A program made the translations under genes and the position numbers. Shown here one piece after another: positions 58,393-64,000 of a stretch of DNA of 64,000 bases. Each line of letters begins with the position of its first letter. Within the stretch, counting starts at the first letter, position 1. Origin of the DNA: Massilia polaris (GTDB lineage Bacteria > Pseudomonadota > Gammaproteobacteria > Burkholderiales > Burkholderiaceae_D); contig NZ_JABBGG010000001.1 in NCBI RefSeq assembly GCF_012927275.1, forward strand, positions 248,001-312,000. Reading direction: 5' to 3'. The notes beneath the pieces were generated by a model. That model had not been told where the DNA came from, searched no databases, and was given only the letters and a program-made list of their open reading frames with translations.

Positions 58393-58417
58393 ACTTATTG
58401 CAACGGGCCAACTCTTA
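58391..58417 (+). promoter_or_regulatory. sigma-E-type promoter for rpoE
   Basis: GAACTT at 58391-58396, 16-nt spacer, TCTTA at 58413-58417. GAACTT-N16-TCTGA is the E. coli RpoE consensus. The -35 overlaps the preceding gene's TGA. This predicts autoregulation. Confidence 0.78.
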
Positions 58418-58460
58418 TGCATAGGGACGCGCCCATGCCGCAGCCAAGAGGACATGGTCA

Positions 58461-59063
58461 GTGACGACAGAACGCGAGGGTGATCAACTGCTGGTTGAGC
58501 GCGTCCAGGCGGGTGACCGGCAGGCGTTTGACCTACTGGTCGGCAAGTATCAGCGCAGGCTGATGCGGCTCGTGTCGCGACTTGTCCATGACCCGGCCGA
58601 GGCTGAAGACGTAGTACAGGAAACTTTTATCAAGGCGTACCGCGCCTTGCGGCACTTCCGCGGCGATTCCGCATTCTATACATGGCTGTACCGGATCGGA
58701 ATCAACACGGCAAAGAATTTTCTCGTCACACAGGGCAGGCGCGCGCCGACCTCGACCGAGGCGGATGCGGAGCGCGCCGAAGCGTTTGACGATGCGGACA
58801 GCTTGCGGGACATAAACACACCCGAGTCCTTATTGGCCAGCAAGCAGATCGCCCACACGGTCAACGCCGCGATGGAAGCCCTGCCGCTGGAGCTGCGGAC
58901 GGCGATCATCCTGCGTGAAATTGAAGGTTTGAGCTACGAAGAAATATCCGAAGTCATGGCATGCCCGATCGGTACGGTGCGAAGCCGGATTTTCCGGGCG
59001 CGCGAGGTGATCGCGGAAAAATTAAGGCCGCTGCTTGATTTTCCGGTTGACAAGCGACATTAG
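58461..59063 (+). CDS. rpoE: RNA polymerase sigma-E factor (RpoE/AlgU)
   Basis: 200 residues starting at GTG. Region 2 (LVGKYQRRLMRLVSRLV ... AEDVVQETFIKAYRAL) and region 4 (LPLELRTAIILREIEGLSYEEISEVMACPIGTVRSRIFRARE) are intact, typical of ECF group 1. Controls envelope stress genes; rseA and degP follow. Confidence 0.96.
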   Translation: MTTEREGDQLLVERVQAGDRQAFDLLVGKYQRRLMRLVSRLVHDPAEAEDVVQETFIKAYRALRHFRGDSAFYTWLYRIGINTAKNFLVTQGRRAPTSTEADAERAEAFDDADSLRDINTPESLLASKQIAHTVNAAMEALPLELRTAIILREIEGLSYEEISEVMACPIGTVRSRIFRAREVIAEKLRPLLDFPVDKRH

Positions 59064-59096
59064 GTGTAGCGATGATCGTAATACTCGGTATGGAAC

Positions 59097-59459
59097 ATGG
59101 ATCACACATCTACTGTGATGGAACTACTGATGGATACCCACAAAAAAATCCGCGAGCACATCTCAGCCTTGTCCGACGGCGCGCTTCCCGCGGCCGACCT
59201 CGAGCTGGCGTTTGCCGCGCTCCAGGGCGCTGACGGCCAGCACGCGTGGAACACCTATTTCCGTATCGGCGACGAGCTGCGCGCGCAAGCGACGCCCGGA
59301 CTGTCCGAAGGGTTCGCGGAGCGCCTGGCCGAACGGCTGGCGGCCGAGCCTGCCCACACCAGGCGGGTTGCCGCCACCGGCGCCGCCGCACCGGCGCGCG
59401 CGGCCGACGGCACGCCGGCCGAGGCAAGCAGCAAGCCTGCCATCATCAGCGCCCCGTAA
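59097..59459 (+). CDS. rseA: RseA-like anti-sigma-E factor, no membrane helix
   Basis: 120 residues. The N-terminal part has the RseA anti-sigma domain pattern (REHISALSDGALPAADLELAFAAL, HAWNTYFRIGDELRA). The rest is Ala/Pro-rich (RRVAATGAAAPARAADG) without any hydrophobic stretch, whereas E. coli RseA is a 216-residue inner-membrane protein. An in-frame ATG at 59130 is an alternative start. No rseB lies before degP. Gene identity is good by position; the mechanism must differ from E. coli. Confidence 0.82.
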   Translation: MDHTSTVMELLMDTHKKIREHISALSDGALPAADLELAFAALQGADGQHAWNTYFRIGDELRAQATPGLSEGFAERLAERLAAEPAHTRRVAATGAAAPARAADGTPAEASSKPAIISAP

Positions 59460-59554
59460 GCCCATGACAGCGGCCGCGCCGCTCGGCGCCGCCGCGACAA
59501 GCCGCCGGATTTGGCTTAACATGGCGACAATATCGGCCCTGACCATTTCCTTCC

Positions 59555-60991
59555 ATGATCCATACACTTTCCGCTGGCAGCAAGCTGCTGTCCGCCGCGC
59601 TGGTTGCAGGCGCGGGCTGGTTGTTCACCCCGGCCGCCGTGCTGGCCCAGCAGCCCGCCGCAGCGCTGGTGACCGGCTTGCCTGACTTTACCGACCTGAT
59701 CGACAAGGTCGGGCCCGCGGTCGTCAACATCCGCACCACCGAGAAGGTCAAGCCCGGCCAGGGCGGCCCCGACGAAGAGATGCAGGAATTCCTGCGCCGC
59801 TTCTTCGGCGTGCCAGGCATGCCGCGCCGTGGCGCTCCGGGACCGGAAGAGGTTCAGCGCGGGATAGGGTCCGGCTTCATCATCTCCAACGATGGCTTGG
59901 TGCTGACCAACGCCCATGTGGTCGAGGGCGCCGACGAGGTGCTGGTCACGCTGACCGACCGCCGTGAATTCAAGGCCAAGGTGCTGGGCGCCGACAAGCG
60001 CTCCGATGTGGCGGTGCTGAAGGTAGACGCGACCCGTTTGCCGAGCCTGGTCGTGGGCGATTCGGGCAAGATCCGTGTCGGCGAGTGGGTGATCGCGATC
60101 GGCTCGCCGTTCAACCTCGAAAACTCGGTTACCGCCGGCATCATCTCGGCCAAAGCGCGCGATACCGGCGACTACCTGCCGCTGATCCAGAGCGACGTTG
60201 CGGTCAATCCCGGCAATTCGGGCGGCCCCTTGATCAACATGCGCGGCGAAGTCATCGGCATCAACTCGCAGATCGCCACCTTGTCGGGGGGCTATAACGG
60301 CATTTCGTTCGCCGTGCCGATCGACGAGGCGATGCGCGTTGCCGACCAGTTGAGAAAGAGCGGCAAGGTGACGCGCGGGCGGATGGGCGTGCAGATCGCC
60401 GAAGTGAGCAAGGAAGTGGCGGAATCGCTGGGACTGGGCAAGGCGCGCGGCGTCGAGGTGTCGCTGGTGGAGCAGGGCGGTCCGGCCGACAAGGCCGGCA
60501 TCAAGGTCGGCGATATCATCATGCGCTACAACGGCCAGCAGATCGAGCGCAGCGCCGACCTGCCACGGCTGGTTGGCGCGAGCCAGATCGGCAGCCGCGC
60601 GGTCGTGACCGTATGGCGCAAGGGCCAGCAGCAGGATATCGCGGTCAACATCGCGGAGCTGGAAGAGGATCGTCCGGGCAAGCCGGCGCCAACGACGCCA
60701 CGTGCGGAGGCCGCACCGAACGCGCTGGGCCTTGCGGTGTCCGACCTGGCCGAGGCGCAGCGCAAGACGCTGCGGCTCGAAGGCGGCGTGAAAGTCGACG
60801 CCAGCACCGGCGCGGCGGCCGCGGCTGGCCTGCGCGCGGGCGACCTGATCCTGCAGGTGAACAATGTGGACGTCAAGGATGCCCGCCAGTTCAATGCGAT
60901 GGTTGCAAGGCTCGATCCGAAGAAGAGCGTCGCCCTGCTGGTGCGGCGCGAAAATACGACGCGCTACGAAGTGATCAAGCCGCGCCAATAA
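59555..60991 (+). CDS. degP: periplasmic serine protease DegP/MucD
   Basis: 478 residues. Signal peptide to about AVLAQ, trypsin-like domain with His121 (TNAHVV), Asp151 (RSDVAVLK) and Ser222 (GNSGGPL), then two PDZ domains (about 280-370 and 385-470). Degrades or refolds damaged envelope proteins. Third gene of the rpoE set; 95 nt after rseA. Confidence 0.96.
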   Translation: MIHTLSAGSKLLSAALVAGAGWLFTPAAVLAQQPAAALVTGLPDFTDLIDKVGPAVVNIRTTEKVKPGQGGPDEEMQEFLRRFFGVPGMPRRGAPGPEEVQRGIGSGFIISNDGLVLTNAHVVEGADEVLVTLTDRREFKAKVLGADKRSDVAVLKVDATRLPSLVVGDSGKIRVGEWVIAIGSPFNLENSVTAGIISAKARDTGDYLPLIQSDVAVNPGNSGGPLINMRGEVIGINSQIATLSGGYNGISFAVPIDEAMRVADQLRKSGKVTRGRMGVQIAEVSKEVAESLGLGKARGVEVSLVEQGGPADKAGIKVGDIIMRYNGQQIERSADLPRLVGASQIGSRAVVTVWRKGQQQDIAVNIAELEEDRPGKPAPTTPRAEAAPNALGLAVSDLAEAQRKTLRLEGGVKVDASTGAAAAAGLRAGDLILQVNNVDVKDARQFNAMVARLDPKKSVALLVRRENTTRYEVIKPRQ

Positions 60992-61067
60992 TCCCAAGTC
61001 CAACCCGGCAGCGCGGGCGGTGTCGCCGAGCAGGTGGCCCGCAGGCGCTGTCGCCTGTCTTTCTCTC

Positions 61068-61319
61068 ATGATCAAATTTACTCTTTACTCGCGCAGCTAC
61101 TGCCATCTCTGCGATGACATGCTCGATGCCCTGAATGCCATGCAGGACGGGGCGACCCGTTTCGATGTCGAGGTGGTCGATGTCGATGCCGACGAGGCGC
61201 TGGTGGCGCGTTTCGATGAACTGGTGCCGGTGTTGTATGGCGACCTGGCGAAGCCTGAGTTGTGCCATTATTTCCTGGACCCGGATGCGGTGCGGGCATA
61301 TATCCGCTCCGTGGCATAG
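61068..61319 (+). CDS. glutaredoxin-family thiol protein
   Basis: 83 residues, thioredoxin fold: IKFTLYSRSYCHLCDDM with active CHLC, cis-Pro in VPVLYGD. Belongs to the glutaredoxin-like DUF836 type common before lepA in related genomes. Start ATG 61068. Confidence 0.85.
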   Translation: MIKFTLYSRSYCHLCDDMLDALNAMQDGATRFDVEVVDVDADEALVARFDELVPVLYGDLAKPELCHYFLDPDAVRAYIRSVA

Positions 61320-61321
61320 CC

Positions 61322-61361
61322 GGCATGGCGGATTGCGCGCGTCGCGCTCCATCCACCCTGC
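61322..61361. repeat. degenerate GGCGGAT/ATCCACC intergenic hairpin
   Basis: GGCGGATTGCGCG and CGCGC...CATCCACC can pair around a short loop. It resembles the repeat at 2980-3027. Confidence 0.4.
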
Positions 61362-61479
61362 GGGCTTCGGGCGGGCGGATTGTTGCATTAATGTAAAAAT
61401 TCACGCCTAATCCGGGCCCTGACCCGGTGCTGCCCTCTATTAACCGGGCTTTCTACCGCTAAATCCGGTAAAATGCGGG

Positions 61480-61574
61480 TGGTCGGAAAAGCTGCTGGCA
61501 TTCAAGTCAGCCTACCGATCGATAAAAGGCGCTCGCCTGGGGATTGCCATGCCCCCCTCGGAGCGCTTTTTTTG
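61480..61574 (+). ncRNA. candidate small RNA or leader transcript
   Basis: A TAAAAT box at 61470-61475 would start RNA near 61482. A first stem GTCGG/CCGAT encloses GCTG/CAGC, and the 3' end is an intrinsic terminator. About 95 nt, no open reading frame, no match to 4.5S or 6S RNA that I recognise. Confidence 0.4.
61530..61574 (+). terminator. intrinsic terminator upstream of lepA
   Basis: GCGCTC (61530-61535) pairs with GAGCGC (61562-61567), inner GGGG/CCCC, then seven T. Confidence 0.75.
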
Positions 61575-61642
61575 TATGGCGCCGCGCATTGGCGCGCCCC
61601 GGCTTCGGCCCCCGTCCTTCCTACTGGTTTTGAGTTTTGTTA

Positions 61643-63432
<1,790 letters not shown>

Positions 63433-63436
<4 letters not shown>

Positions 63437-64000
63437 ACCTGCAAATGATCTTGGGTAATTTTGCATTGATCCTGTTCGTGGCGATGGTCTTCACGGGCAT
63501 TATCTGGTTCCTGGATATCTTCTACTTTGCCAAGCAGCGCCGCATTACCGCCGACAAGGCGCTGGCCGCGTTCGACGCGCGCAACGCCAAGCTGACCGCC
63601 GAAGGCCTGAAGATCGATAACACCAGCCGCCAGGCGATCGAAACGGCGCTGCTGCGCCAGCCGACCTGGATCGAATATTCGGGCAGCTTCTTCCCGGTGA
63701 TCGCGCTGGTGTTCTTCCTGCGCTCCTTCCTGTATGAGCCGTTCAAGATCCCGTCGAGCTCGATGGTCCCGACCCTGCTGGTGGGCGACCTGATCCTGGT
63801 GAACAAGTTCACCTACGGCATCCGCCTGCCGGTGCTGAACAAGAAGGTCGTCGACGTCAACAACCCGCAGCGCGGCGACGTGATGGTGTTCAAGTATCCG
63901 AACGACATGAGCCAGGACTACATCAAGCGCGTCGTCGGCGTGCCGGGCGACACCATCGTCTATGAAAACAAGCGCCTGAGCGTCAATGGCCAGCCGGTCG
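63433..64000 (+). CDS. lepB: signal peptidase I, 3' end outside the window
   Basis: 189 residues visible. Two N-terminal helices (about 8-30 and 82-99), catalytic Ser110 in [14 protein letters not shown] and Lys165 in [11 protein letters not shown]. Cleaves exported preproteins at the inner membrane. ATGA coupling with lepA. Confidence 0.97.

Larger units (their letters stand above)
61320..61642 (+). other. 323-nt intergenic region before lepA
   Basis: Holds a degenerate hairpin repeat (61322-61361), a TAAAAT box (61470-61475), a candidate structured RNA and an intrinsic terminator, then 68 nt to lepA. No protein gene seen. Confidence 0.6.

Overview
The window is a continuous stretch of high-GC, gene-dense chromosome. 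It looks like a betaproteobacterium of the Oxalobacteraceae, probably the Massilia/Telluria/Janthinobacterium group. Pointers are the DUF3460-scpA-panC cluster, the earP-efp pair with an EF-P carrying Arg32, the maf/yceD-rpmF-plsX-fab cluster, the rpoE-rseA-degP-glutaredoxin-lepA-lepB run, a DUF349 protein followed by moaE and crcB, and a TssQ-type lipoprotein. The assignment rests on recognised protein families and gene order; no database search was run. I see no insertion sequence, prophage, CRISPR array, rRNA operon or replication origin.

Layout. 1-2917: tail of an EAL-like/HDOD signalling protein, a perfect 68-bp palindrome, then panC, scpA and a DUF3460 gene on the minus strand. 3040-10033: a FabMG-like enoyl-ACP reductase, metG, mrp, a Mut7-C RNase-like gene and gltX. 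10100-10622: tRNA-Ala and three identical tRNA-Glu genes. 10683-11373: an internally deleted subtilase pseudogene. 11719-15292: earP, efp and an exported amidase. 15296-18747: a minus-strand four-gene module related to type VI secretion signalling (TagH C-terminal domain, PP2C phosphatase, Ser/Thr kinase, TssQ lipoprotein). 18944-22594: dbpA, small proteins, initiator tRNA and a methyltransferase. 22600-30304: sbcC, sbcD and a PAS/GGDEF diguanylate cyclase. 30454-34690: a YcaQ-like DNA glycosylase and an ABC-2 exporter with its membrane fusion protein. 34966-39652: a hemerythrin-like protein, DUF349, moaE, crcB and a DUF4287/DUF5655 gene. 39786-48210: clpB, an alpha/beta hydrolase, an MFS transporter, rraA, aceA and rlmJ. 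48354-51056: a complete EAL-like/HDOD protein, an RsmI-like methylase and Maf.

51215-64000 is a largely co-directional biosynthetic and envelope-stress block. It holds yceD-rpmF-plsX-fabH-fabD-fabG-acpP-fabF (ribosomal protein L32, phospholipid and fatty-acid synthesis), a small YgfX-like membrane protein, the sigma-E circuit (rpoE, an rseA-like anti-sigma gene, degP) behind a good sigma-E-type promoter, a glutaredoxin-like gene, a possible small RNA, and lepA-lepB. lepB runs off the right edge.

The least ordinary items are the kinase/phosphatase/TagH/TssQ module with no type VI structural genes nearby and a TagH that lacks its FHA domain; an RseA-like anti-sigma factor with no membrane helix and no RseB neighbour; the 68-bp palindrome built from four 13-mers; the long disordered tail on RlmJ; and an unannotated hairpin-rich unit upstream of lepA. 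None is proven to be a new system.
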